Assembly: GCA_002816585.1 (NCBI GenBank) | Contig: MUCT01000034.1 | Coordinates: forward strand, 1-42,482 | From: SAR202 cluster bacterium Io17-Chloro-G6 | Lineage (GTDB): Bacteria; Chloroflexota; Dehalococcoidia; UBA3495 | Direction: 5' to 3' | DNA: 42,482 bases | Shown here: positions 35,025-42,482 of the stretch, piece by piece | Numbering within the stretch: the first letter of the stretch is position 1 | Layout of the letters: each line of letters begins with the position of its first letter | The notes under the pieces: generated by a model | The model's input: only the letters and a program-made list of their open reading frames with translations | Databases searched by the model: none | Told to the model about the DNA's origin: nothing | Position numbers and translations under genes: made by a program

Positions 35025-35173
35025 GGCTCTCTCAATCTCCTCGATTGCAATGCCCTGCCGCTTGTGTTAAAAATCCGATGATGCATTAGCCTGCGCGAAA
35101 TCTCGCAGGCACGCTCGCACCGCGTCATCAGGAACGCGGCGGAGCACGCTCAAATCGCCGAGGAGGTTGCGAA

Positions 35174-37135
35174 GTGGTAGAAGATTCCGGAAGATTCGAC
35201 GCCCTGCTCCAAGAGGATCGAACTTTTCCTCCTCCCGAGGCGTTCAAAGCACAGGCCAACATTGCCGACTCCAATGTTTATGAAGAAGCCAAACGCGATC
35301 CGGAAGCCTTCTGGGCCAGGTTCGCCGAGGAATTGGACTGGTACAAGAAGTGGGATACGGTTTTAGATTGGAACCCGCCCCACGCTCAGTGGTTCATCGG
35401 CGGCAAACTCAACGTTTCCTACAACTGCATTGACCGGCATCTGACCACCAGCCGCCGTAACAAGGCGGCTATCGTATGGGAGGGTGAACCCGGAGACCGC
35501 CGGGTCTACACCTATTGGGACCTCTACCGGGAGGTCTGTCAGTTCGCCAACGGCCTCAAGAGCCTTGGGGTGAAGAAGGGCGACCGGGTGACAATTTATC
35601 TGCCGATGGTCCCCGAACTCCCCATCGCCATGTTGGCTTGCGCCCGCATCGGGGCCGCTCACAGCGTTGTGTTCGGCGGGTTTAGTGCCGAATCTTTGCG
35701 AGACCGCCTCAACGACTCCGAATCCAAGATTCTGATAACTGCCGACGGCGGTTATCGGCGAGGCGGAGTCGTGCCTCTCAAACAAAACTCCGACGACTCA
35801 TTGGTGCAGGAGGGCGGCGCGCCCACCGTCGAGAAAGTGGTGGTGCTGCGGCGCACCGAGAACGCGGACGACAAAATGGTAGAAGGCCGCGACATCTGGT
35901 GGCACGACCTGATGGAGGGCCAACCCATCACCTGCGAGCCGGAACAGATGGACAGCGAGGACATGCTGTACCTGCTGTACACCAGCGGAACCACCGGCAA
36001 ACCCAAGGGAATCGTCCATACAACGGCTGGATACCTCCTGGGCGCCTACGCCACATTCAAGTGGATCTTCGACATCAAAGAGAACGACACCTACTGGTGC
36101 ACCGCCGACATCGGCTGGGTCACCGGCCATAGCTATATCGTCTACGGTCCGTTGGCCAACGGCGCTACATCGGTGATGTACGAGGGTTCACCGGACTATC
36201 CCGACCGGGACCGGTTCTGGGACATTGTCGCCAAGTATGGAGTGACCATCCTCTATACCGCCCCCACGGCTATCCGTACCTTCATGCGCTGGGGCGAAAG
36301 TTATCCCCAAAAGCACGACCTCACTTCATTGCGCCTTCTCGGCTCAGTGGGCGAGCCCATCAACCCGGAGGCCTGGATCTGGTACCACGAGAACATCGGC
36401 GGAGGCAGATGCCCCGTCGTGGATACCTGGTGGCAGACCGAGACCGGCAGCATCCTGATCTCGCCCCTGCCCGGAATAACCACCCTTAAACCGGGCTCAG
36501 CCACCCGCGCCTTCCCAGGCATCGAGGCGGAGATTCTAGACGAGACAGGCGACTCGGTTGGCCCCGGAGGTGGCGGCTATCTAACCATCAAGAAACCTTG
36601 GCCCTCCATGCTGCGTACGATCTACGGTGACGAAGAGCGGTACGTAGAGCAGTACTGGTCGCGCTACCCGGACATCTACTTCACCGCCGACGGCGCCAAG
36701 CTGGACGAGGACGGAGATTTTTGGCTGCTGGGACGGGTGGACGACGTGATCAATGTCTCCGGCCACCGCATTGGCACCATGGAGGTGGAGAGCGCCCTGG
36801 TAGACAACGCCAAGGTCGCCGAGGCCGCCTGCATCGGCAAGGCCCATGAGATCAAGGGGCAGGCTGTGGTCGCCTTCGTTACACTGAAAGACACCGTCGA
36901 AATGTCCGACGAGGTCATCACGGAATTGAAGGCCCATGTGACCGGTAAGATTGGCGCGATGGCCCGCCCCGACGACATTATCTTTGCCGCCGAGTTGCCC
37001 AAGACCCGCAGCGGCAAGATCATGCGCCGGTTGCTGCGCGACGTTGCGGAAGGCCGGGCTCTTGGCGACACCACCACCCTCGCCGACCCGGCAGTGGTAG
37101 ACTCTCTCAAGGAACAATACGGCGACGAAGGATAG
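35174..37135 (+). CDS. acs: Acetyl-CoA synthetase (AMP-forming)
   Basis: 653 residues, the length of Acs. ATP-binding A3 motif [21 protein letters not shown]5 motif WWQTETG, A8 hinge [20 protein letters not shown] and the C-terminal catalytic Lys615 ([14 protein letters not shown]), which is the site acetylated in regulated Acs enzymes. It turns acetate, ATP and CoA into acetyl-CoA. The start is GTG 35174 after GAGGAGG. The 149-base upstream gap probably holds divergent promoters for acs and the MFS gene. Confidence 0.97.
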   Translation: MVEDSGRFDALLQEDRTFPPPEAFKAQANIADSNVYEEAKRDPEAFWARFAEELDWYKKWDTVLDWNPPHAQWFIGGKLNVSYNCIDRHLTTSRRNKAAIVWEGEPGDRRVYTYWDLYREVCQFANGLKSLGVKKGDRVTIYLPMVPELPIAMLACARIGAAHSVVFGGFSAESLRDRLNDSESKILITADGGYRRGGVVPLKQNSDDSLVQEGGAPTVEKVVVLRRTENADDKMVEGRDIWWHDLMEGQPITCEPEQMDSEDMLYLLYTSGTTGKPKGIVHTTAGYLLGAYATFKWIFDIKENDTYWCTADIGWVTGHSYIVYGPLANGATSVMYEGSPDYPDRDRFWDIVAKYGVTILYTAPTAIRTFMRWGESYPQKHDLTSLRLLGSVGEPINPEAWIWYHENIGGGRCPVVDTWWQTETGSILISPLPGITTLKPGSATRAFPGIEAEILDETGDSVGPGGGGYLTIKKPWPSMLRTIYGDEERYVEQYWSRYPDIYFTADGAKLDEDGDFWLLGRVDDVINVSGHRIGTMEVESALVDNAKVAEAACIGKAHEIKGQAVVAFVTLKDTVEMSDEVITELKAHVTGKIGAMARPDDIIFAAELPKTRSGKIMRRLLRDVAEGRALGDTTTLADPAVVDSLKEQYGDEG

Positions 37136-37202
37136 GGGGCCGATAACGACCCGATTGCACGTTACAGATTTCCTAACCAAGTAGAATGAGAGCGTTGGAA
37201 TC

Positions 37203-37418
37203 TTGACCACGATTTCAAATGCAGAGGAAGCAATCAACGCTGCAGACCATTTCATGAGGAAATATTACTCATATATGCGGCCACTGTCCGCCAAACAAGA
37301 CGAGCAGACATGGCTTGTCGTATTCGATGTCGGTGTTGTCAAGATACAACGAGTCGAGGTCAGAATAGAATCAGAGACGGGCTCGATACTAGAGTTCAAT
37401 GATCTATCGCAATCATGA
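37203..37418 (+). CDS. Hypothetical small protein, partner of PaREP1-like gene
   Basis: 71 residues from TTG 37203. It is mostly charged: helical N-terminal half, then strands WLVVFDVGVVKIQRVEVRIE and ESETGSILEFND, reminiscent of a PepSY-like beta sheet, which I cannot confirm. It overlaps the next gene by 4 bases (ATGA, 37415-37418), so the two are translationally coupled. Base composition is AT-richer than its neighbours. Function unknown; an antitoxin-like partner is possible. Confidence 0.55.
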   Translation: MTTISNAEEAINAADHFMRKYYSYMRPLSAKQDEQTWLVVFDVGVVKIQRVEVRIESETGSILEFNDLSQS

Positions 37419-37831
37419 CTCTAAACCCAAGCTTGGCGGTTCAAACCCACGCGATCCACTCCATACAATACCTTGAGAACGCCCTGATCGCACTTCAAAA
37501 TCGCGAAGCGGCCAAAGCAGGCGAACTGCTATGGGGCAGTGTCGCTCAGGCGTTGGAGGCGATTGCTGCTTACAACAACCGTACCATTCGGTCTCATCGA
37601 GACCTCAAGAATTTCGCGATTCACCTTTCGAAGGACCTAGAGGATGAGGCGATATTAGACAAATTCATCTTGGCGGAAAGCCTGCACCATAATTTCTACG
37701 ATGTCCAACAGGAGCCTTCTGATATTGAGATTTTAGTTGCAGCCGTGAAAGAACTCGTCACCAGGTTGATTGATCTGATCCCGCCTTCGGTATTGTCGGA
37801 AACCGATTTTCCACGACCAACTTTAGAATAG
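37415..37831 (+). CDS. PaREP1/HEPN-like helical protein
   Basis: 138 residues, almost wholly helical. The order AKAGELLWGSVAQALEAIAA, then RTIRSHRDLKNFAIHLSKDL, matches PaREP1-type proteins, which belong to the HEPN clan. An R-x4-H signature (Arg-Thr-Ile-Arg-Ser-His) is present. HEPN proteins are often RNases or toxins, but PaREP1 members have no settled function. It overlaps the upstream small gene and is AT-richer than surrounding genes, which suggests transfer. Confidence 0.7.
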   Translation: MTLNPSLAVQTHAIHSIQYLENALIALQNREAAKAGELLWGSVAQALEAIAAYNNRTIRSHRDLKNFAIHLSKDLEDEAILDKFILAESLHHNFYDVQQEPSDIEILVAAVKELVTRLIDLIPPSVLSETDFPRPTLE

Positions 37832-37873
37832 TTCTGTAGCAAAATTATATTTATCCCCCGGAGGGCGGAAGCG

Positions 37874-39895
37874 ATGGCCAGCTATAAGAAACATGAGGCC
37901 CAGGAATGGGCTTGGGAGACTCTGAAGGGACAGTGGACGACTCTGATCACGCCCTTCACTCCGGACAACCGCATCGACGTTGAAGGCGTCAAGCGGAACG
38001 TCCGCCACGTCCGGAGTCTCGGCACTTCCGGCGCCGGCTGCACCTGGAACATGGGCGAGTTCTGGAGCTTAACCCACGAAGAGCGGATCGAAGTGATGGA
38101 TGCCGTGGCCGAAGAGGCCGCGGGCAGTTGGCCCATCGGCGCTCACGTCACCCATACTTCCGCCAGCGAAATGGTCTCGTTGGCCCAGCACGCAGAGGAC
38201 AAGGGGTTCGACCTCTTGATCGTTGCGCCGTCCTACATGGCCACCAAGACCGAGGACCAGGTGGTGGAGTTCGTGAGGATCCTGGCCGACAGCACCAACC
38301 TGGCCATAATGTTTTACAACTCGCCCCAATTCGGCATCACCATGAGCCCCTACGGGTTGGGACAACTCTGCCGCATTCCCAACGTGGTCGGCGTTAAAGA
38401 GGCCAGCTTCAACCAGCAGATATCAATCGAGACTCACCTGTCGTTGGGGAAGAATTATGTCATCAGTACCCCCGACGAATGGATCTTTTTTAAGGGCAAG
38501 GAACTGGGGATTGAACAGCAGGTCATGTTCGCCAACACATCCGACTGGCGCTTCGACGTACCCGGCGCCAACAACTACGTCCAATGGATCGACCGTGCTT
38601 GTAAGGGAGACCTGGACGAGGCGTTCTACGAGAGCAACCTGCGCCGCTTGAAAGAGCTCTCCGACACCTGGTGGACCAAAACCATGACCAAGTTCAACGG
38701 TGCGCTACCGGTGTCGATGGTCAAGCATTGGGCCGAACTGATGGGTATGGCCGCCGGGTCGGTTCGGCCTCCACTATTCGACCTCTCGCCAGTTGAAAAG
38801 TCACAGCTGAGGGAAGAGTTGGAGCCCTTGAAGCCCAAGCCGGCTCCCTTGGTCCATGCCGTGCCGGCCCCATCCCGTGGCTCTTGGTTGGACGGCAACA
38901 ACAATTTCGCCTCGGGCATGCTGCTCATGGTGAGCGTACAGAATATGGAAGAGGCGCTGGAGGCGGAGCAAGGTGGCGCCGACGTGGTGGACGTCAAGAA
39001 CCTGCAGGAAGCCTTGGTTGGTTCAGGCCATCCCAACATCGTCAAGGCTGTGCGGGGAATCATGCCGGTGGAGAAGCACGTCAGCGTGACTCTGGGCGTG
39101 GTTCCGAACCAGCCCGGCACGGTGGCCATGGCCGTTTATGCCGCCGCCTTGATGGACGCTACCTCAGTGAAGGTCGGCTTCCAAGAGGCGCAGTACGGCC
39201 AGGCGGTGGAGGTCCTCCGGGAGTCGCGGATGGCCCTGGAAGGGTTCAACACAAAACTGGTCGGCTCCGTGTTTGCTGACAACGAACTCTTCGAGAAAGG
39301 CCTGGATCCCATGTGCATGGTCGACTTGGCCAAGGACGGCGAGTGCGACGGATTCTTAATTGACACTTTGACTAAGGACGGGCGGAACCTCTTCGATTTC
39401 ATGTCGGAGGGCGTCTTGAAGGACATAGTGCTGAAGGGCAAAGAACTGGGGATGAGCACCGCGCTGTCCGGGCATCTGAAGATCGCCGACCTAGACGAGC
39501 TAGCCCGGATCAATCCCGACATCGTGGGAGTTAGAGGCGCGGTCTGCGGCAACGGACAACGGGACCGGGCTGTCGCGTGGGAGGCCGTCGCTGAGTTCAA
39601 GCGCCAACTGGACCTGAGAAAAAGCGGCGAGGTGGACGTTTATGACGGCGAGGTCGTGCCTGTGAGCGGCAGCGGCGGTTGGATCGTGATCGACGGCCGG
39701 GGCAAGAGTTGCGCCGGCGTGATAGCCGCGCTGACCCGACAGTTGGCCATGGACAAGGAGTCCTTTGTTGAAGCCATCTTGGCCGATGCTCTGAACATCT
39801 ACGACGTAAATCTCTGGGCCGAGAAGGCAGGCCACGAAGTGCTAACCAAGCGGTCTGACCCAGACGGCACAACACGAGTTCTCATACGCCCCTAA
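37874..39895 (+). CDS. Three-domain fusion: DapA-like aldolase, MfnB-like synthase and TusA-like domain
   Basis: 673 residues in one frame. Residues 18-320 are DapA-like: TLITPFTPDNRIDVEGVKRN, Tyr148 in IMFYNSPQFG, and Schiff-base Lys175 in GVKEASFN. Residues 345-585 match MfnB, (5-formylfuran-3-yl)methyl phosphate synthase: Lys375 (VVDVKNL), Lys433 (VKVG), Asp497 and Lys501 (LIDTLTKDGR), closing GVRGAVCGN. The 58-residue Lys-Lys and 4-residue Asp-Lys spacings agree with those I recall for M. jannaschii MfnB. Residues about 603-673 look TusA-like: VIDGRGKSCAGVIAAL (Cys613) and a DVNLWAEKAGHEVL end. CGGAGGG precedes ATG 37874. The domain joining is unusual; the overall product is not known. 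The DapA module could act on pyruvate-like acceptors, the MfnB part would condense glyceraldehyde-3-phosphate, and the TusA part would carry sulfur. Confidence 0.85.
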   Translation: MASYKKHEAQEWAWETLKGQWTTLITPFTPDNRIDVEGVKRNVRHVRSLGTSGAGCTWNMGEFWSLTHEERIEVMDAVAEEAAGSWPIGAHVTHTSASEMVSLAQHAEDKGFDLLIVAPSYMATKTEDQVVEFVRILADSTNLAIMFYNSPQFGITMSPYGLGQLCRIPNVVGVKEASFNQQISIETHLSLGKNYVISTPDEWIFFKGKELGIEQQVMFANTSDWRFDVPGANNYVQWIDRACKGDLDEAFYESNLRRLKELSDTWWTKTMTKFNGALPVSMVKHWAELMGMAAGSVRPPLFDLSPVEKSQLREELEPLKPKPAPLVHAVPAPSRGSWLDGNNNFASGMLLMVSVQNMEEALEAEQGGADVVDVKNLQEALVGSGHPNIVKAVRGIMPVEKHVSVTLGVVPNQPGTVAMAVYAAALMDATSVKVGFQEAQYGQAVEVLRESRMALEGFNTKLVGSVFADNELFEKGLDPMCMVDLAKDGECDGFLIDTLTKDGRNLFDFMSEGVLKDIVLKGKELGMSTALSGHLKIADLDELARINPDIVGVRGAVCGNGQRDRAVAWEAVAEFKRQLDLRKSGEVDVYDGEVVPVSGSGGWIVIDGRGKSCAGVIAALTRQLAMDKESFVEAILADALNIYDVNLWAEKAGHEVLTKRSDPDGTTRVLIRP

Positions 39896-39918
39896 CCGGC
39901 GCAGCCGGCGCCGGTTAG
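39892..39918. terminator. Palindrome holding both stop codons of convergent genes
   Basis: CTAACCGGCGC (39892-39902) and GCGCCGGTTAG (39908-39918) are a perfect 11-bp inverted repeat with a 5-base loop. The TAA stops of the fusion gene (39893-39895) and of speE (complement of 39915-39917) both lie in the arms. It is a symmetric bidirectional structure of the CCGGC family, without a T-run. Confidence 0.6.
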
Positions 39919-40826
39919 AGCATGTAGACTGGGTCGGCGTCGCGGTTGACCCTCGTTTCGCGATTCAGACCTTCCCTTTGGAACCTGGGAAGAGCGAACA
40001 TGTTGCGGTGACTTTCGCCGTCGTAGTATTTAAGGGATTTGCACAATCTGCCGGCCAATTCAGCGTCGACATCGCTCTCTGAGACCTGGGCAAATGGTGT
40101 ATCCGAAGCGATCGTGAATCCCCACAGAGTCTGGAAGGCCGGGATATGCACCTGGGCAGCTTTTGTGTTTTCGAAGATCGTGCTGAGCGTATTGAAAATC
40201 GTGGTGAAACACTCGGTGTAATTGAGCAGCCCCGCAGGGCCGGACTGGGTGACCAACACCCCGCCGGCGTTCAGCCGGGCTTTCGCGATGGAATAGAACT
40301 CCTGGGTGTAAAGCAGGGCGGCCGTCCCGCCCTCCAGTGGATCGACTAGGTCGAGGATTATTACGTCGTAGGAATCCGAGGTATTCTCCAGGTAGCCGCG
40401 GGCATCCTCATGGAGCAAGTTGGTCCGTGGGTCGTCGAAGCTGCCCTGGTGGTGGTTGGGGAGGTAGGTGCGGCAGAGATTCACAACATCGGGGTCCAGA
40501 TCGATCATGGTGGCCAGTTCCACTGAACGATGGGCCAACACCTCGCGGAGGGTGCCTCCTTCTCCGCCGCCGCCGATGAACACCTGCTTGGGCTCCGGGT
40601 GGCTGAGCATGGCGGGATGAACCAGAGCCTCGTGGTAGATATGCTCATCCCGTTCCGTAGACTGGGTCTTGCCGTCTAGGATCAGGCTGCGGCCGAAGAG
40701 TTCCGAATCCAGGACTTCGACCTTCTGGTAAGCCGTTTGGCCTGAGTAGTAGACCTGACGCACTCTGAGCATCACGGAGAGGTCCGGGTGGACGCTCTCA
40801 ATAAACCAATTGCCGGACATGTCCAT
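39915..40826 (-). CDS. speE: Spermidine synthase (polyamine aminopropyltransferase)
   Basis: 303 residues. Hallmarks: RQVYYSGQTAYQKVEVLDSE, the signature LILDGKTQSTERDEHIYHEA, the SAM-like binding loop VFIGGGGEGGTLREVLAHRS and the DARGYLENTSDSYDVIILDL segment with the catalytic Asp. It transfers aminopropyl from decarboxylated AdoMet to putrescine or a related amine. It is the second gene of a speD-speE pair, 18 bases apart. The start ATG 40826 lacks a clear ribosome-binding site. Confidence 0.95.
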   Translation of the reverse strand: MDMSGNWFIESVHPDLSVMLRVRQVYYSGQTAYQKVEVLDSELFGRSLILDGKTQSTERDEHIYHEALVHPAMLSHPEPKQVFIGGGGEGGTLREVLAHRSVELATMIDLDPDVVNLCRTYLPNHHQGSFDDPRTNLLHEDARGYLENTSDSYDVIILDLVDPLEGGTAALLYTQEFYSIAKARLNAGGVLVTQSGPAGLLNYTECFTTIFNTLSTIFENTKAAQVHIPAFQTLWGFTIASDTPFAQVSESDVDAELAGRLCKSLKYYDGESHRNMFALPRFQREGLNRETRVNRDADPVYML

Positions 40827-40844
40827 CTTGAAATGCGGGCCCGT

Positions 40845-41213
40845 TTAGAGCCCAACCGTCTCCTGGACCACCAGACCCCTTTTTATCTCCATAATCTCCG
40901 GTTGGCGGCATTCCAGGGCCTCGGCCAGTTTTGTGGCTGCTTCCCTGGGCCGGAATGACGTTCCGCAGGAGAATATGTCCGCCGCCGCATAACCGTACTC
41001 GGGCCATGTGTGGATCGAGATGTGGGACTCGGCAATTGCCAATATTCCGGTGACGCCTTGGGGTGAGAAGTGATGAAATGATTCGCCGACGATCGTCGCG
41101 CCTACGTCTTGGGCCGTATCTATCATCGACTGGCGAATATAAAAGAGGTCATTGAGTAGTTCGGAGTTACAGTCCTTTAATTCCAACAAGAGGTGACAAC
41201 CTAGTACTTCCAA
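40845..41213 (-). CDS. speD: S-adenosylmethionine decarboxylase proenzyme (short bacterial/archaeal type)
   Basis: 122 residues. Self-cleavage site Glu62-Ser63 in AESHISIHTWPEYGYAAADI, with His68 and Cys83 (FSCG) as catalytic residues; Ser63 becomes the pyruvoyl group. It decarboxylates AdoMet to feed SpeE. The start is TTG 41213 with AGGAGG eight bases upstream; the mature enzyme does not depend on the exact N-terminus. It heads the spe operon. Confidence 0.95.
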   Translation of the reverse strand: MEVLGCHLLLELKDCNSELLNDLFYIRQSMIDTAQDVGATIVGESFHHFSPQGVTGILAIAESHISIHTWPEYGYAAADIFSCGTSFRPREAATKLAEALECRQPEIMEIKRGLVVQETVGL

Positions 41214-41375
41214 TCACCTGTCCTCCTAGAATGCATCGGTTGGTTTGCGGGTGCCAATGCGTAATTCTATATGCCTAACTGTGGCTAGGCAATACCCCGC
41301 AAAAACGAGCCACATTAGACCATGATTTTTCCCGATTTTCCGCCGCCTTTCTGCCAAATTGTAGATAGCAAAGCG

Positions 41376-41393
41376 GCTTCTTTTTTAAGAAGC
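41376..41393. terminator. Perfect hairpin upstream of the response-regulator gene
   Basis: GCTTCTT (41376-41382), loop TTTT, AAGAAGC (41387-41393), a 7-bp perfect stem. It has no clear gene directly upstream to terminate, since speD runs the other way; it could be a regulatory site. The rest of 41214-41443 is AT-rich and holds probable promoters but no gene. Confidence 0.35.
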
Positions 41394-41443
41394 AGTATGC
41401 TAGCATTTTCCAATAGCCTAATATTTTGGAGGCGCTCTTCAGC

Positions 41444-42361
41444 ATGGTGATGGACAGCACCGAAGCGGGCGGTGGCCCCATCCCAGACGACGATATGATC
41501 CTGGTCGTCGACGATGATGAACGTACTTCACGCCTAGAGCGCTTTGTTTTGGAAGAAGAGGGATACTCGGTGACCTGTGCCGGCAGCGGGGAAGAAGCCC
41601 TGGAAATGTTGGCCAGGACGCCTGCGTCTCTGGTACTGCTTGATATCATGCTCCCTAAAATGGATGGGTTCACCACCTGTCAAAAGATTCGAGAGAATTC
41701 GCAGGTGCCAATCATAATGCTCACCGGCGAAGGCCGCGACGAGGAAAAGATTCGCGGACTTGAGATGGGCGCGGATGATTATATCACCAAGCCGTTCTCT
41801 GTCAACGAACTTACTGCCCGGGTGAGGGCGGTTCTTCGGCGTAGTAGCACCGTCCGGTCCAAGAACGGATCGGCCCGCCCAAGTTCCTCCGAGCCGGATA
41901 TTTCGTTCCTTGAAGATCGAGCCAAAAACAACATCAGGCATTCTAAGGAAATATCTCAGAAATATCCCGGTGAATCGGATGACCAGTCCATCGATGACCT
42001 TTACGAAGGCGCCTTGGAGGACGATGGTTCGGAGCGATCTCCCGTCCTGGGCGAAGATCAGGCGGATGAAGAATTTTACGAAGGCGCCGTGAAGCTGATC
42101 GTCGAAACAAAGGGCGCAATAAAAAATATGGTCGCTTTCGTTGATGCACTGCGGGAATATCCTGAGTTCCATCTGCTCCGAATGGTCTCGAATGCCCGGA
42201 GAGACGGCATGGACGTCTGGCTTCGCCTTCGTGAGCCGATCCCGCTGCGCACCACCTTGTTGGCTGCCAAAGGGGTGACAAAAGTAGAGGCTCTGGAGAG
42301 TGCCGAGATCGATCCTGAAACGGGCGCCGAGACCGACGTTCTGAGAGTATCGCTCGACTGA
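41444..42361 (+). CDS. Response regulator with receiver domain and unfamiliar C-terminal domain
   Basis: 305 residues from ATG 41444. GGAGG (41428-41432) lies 11 bases upstream; TTG 41426 would add six residues and sits before that site. The receiver domain has the acidic pocket DDDE (ILVVDDDERTSRLERFV), the phosphorylated Asp (LVLLDIMLPKMDGF), the switch Thr (IMLTGEGRDEEKIRG) and Lys (DDYITKPF). No DNA-binding domain follows. An acidic linker holds two copies of YEGA about 25 codons apart, then a compact domain VKLIVETKGAIKNMVAFVDA, DVWLRLREPIPLRTTLLAAK. Output is unknown, perhaps protein-protein or ligand sensing. No histidine kinase is in the window. Confidence 0.87.
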   Translation: MVMDSTEAGGGPIPDDDMILVVDDDERTSRLERFVLEEEGYSVTCAGSGEEALEMLARTPASLVLLDIMLPKMDGFTTCQKIRENSQVPIIMLTGEGRDEEKIRGLEMGADDYITKPFSVNELTARVRAVLRRSSTVRSKNGSARPSSSEPDISFLEDRAKNNIRHSKEISQKYPGESDDQSIDDLYEGALEDDGSERSPVLGEDQADEEFYEGAVKLIVETKGAIKNMVAFVDALREYPEFHLLRMVSNARRDGMDVWLRLREPIPLRTTLLAAKGVTKVEALESAEIDPETGAETDVLRVSLD

Positions 42362-42391
42362 ACTTTAGGGCCGCGGTCCAACTGCGTGTCA

Positions 42392-42436
42392 AGGGCGGAG
42401 GGAAATTGTACCGGCAGGGCGGAGAGAAACTGTACC
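42392..42436. repeat. Tandem direct repeat at the right edge, possible IS end
   Basis: AGGGCGGAGGGAAATTGTACC (42392-42412) and the near copy AGGGCGGAGAGAAACTGTACC (42416-42436) are 24 bases apart and differ at two positions. Such multi-copy GTACC-ending repeats recall the terminal transposase-binding sites of IS21-like elements, but the element itself would lie to the right, outside the window. The region begins 31 bases after the response-regulator stop. Confidence 0.45.
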
Positions 42437-42482
42437 ACTGAACGCCGCGGTGTGAGAGTCAAAGTGTCGTGGTATGTGAGGG

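Noticed and set aside
1..42482. CRISPR arrays, rRNA genes and phage genes
   Set aside because: No regularly spaced repeats, rRNA-like stretches or phage structural genes were seen on either strand.

Overview
The window is a GC-rich bacterial chromosome segment with short intergenic gaps and many GTG and TTG starts. It carries several flavin-dependent monooxygenases, RidA, VOC, carboxymuconolactone-decarboxylase and MFS paralogues, NHL-repeat proteins, a DUF1501/DUF1800 pair and a MalT-like LuxR regulator. This mix suggests an uncultured Chloroflexota (Dehalococcoidia/SAR202-like) heterotroph. That placement is inferred from gene content only; no marker gene was compared.

Layout. 1-15: first codons of a leftward gene. 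267-3263: large AAA/LuxR regulator. 3479-3555: tRNA-Lys(TTT). 3907-7337: small catabolic or detoxification genes (VOC, RidA, ABM monooxygenase, an HpaB-type hydroxylase broken by one in-frame TAA, a cupin). 7462-9498: a heavy-metal MerR operon (main finding). 9513-16903: MFS exporters, a CMD protein, the bifunctional Rel (p)ppGpp enzyme and two RidA-family proteins. 16982-22930: a leftward run NHL / Zn-alcohol dehydrogenase / NHL / DUF1800 / DUF1501. 23177-25000: glutamine-dependent NAD synthetase. 25230-35024: VOC, a ThDP decarboxylase-like enzyme, MFS, methyltransferase, CMD, FAH-family hydrolase, SDR, LLM flavin oxidoreductase and MFS. 35174-37135: acetyl-CoA synthetase. 37203-37831: an AT-richer two-gene module with a PaREP1/HEPN-like protein. 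37874-39895: a three-domain fusion (DapA-like + MfnB-like + TusA-like). 39915-41213: spermidine synthase and AdoMet decarboxylase. 41444-42361: response regulator with an unfamiliar C-terminal domain. The right edge holds tandem repeats that resemble an IS end.

Main discovery. Downstream of a MerR-type promoter (TTGACC, 20-bp spacer, TAAAAT, with an ACCTTC/GAAGGT dyad) lie merR and three reading frames, each interrupted only by TGA. In each, the TGA stands where the family has a redox or metal-binding cysteine: a glutaredoxin (UHFC for CxxC), a TlpA/redoxin lipoprotein (UPTC for CxxC), and a three-helix MerT/MerF-like membrane protein with two consecutive TGA codons (UUVVP for the CC-x-x-P pair). 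The first two TGAs are followed by perfect or near-perfect 8-bp hairpins with G at the first loop position, 18-24 nt downstream, as expected for bacterial SECIS elements. TGA also ends ordinary genes here, so the code is not simply reassigned. I infer a selenocysteine-rich, metal-responsive (probably mercury or another soft metal) uptake and reduction operon. A small membrane protein with a Cys-Cys pair is part of it. No Sec machinery gene (selA, selB, selC, selD) and no merA lies in the window, so the idea depends on the rest of the genome.

Other points of note are the DapA-MfnB-TusA fusion, an SDR lacking its catalytic Ser and Tyr, and GC-rich palindromic terminators that carry or abut stop codons.
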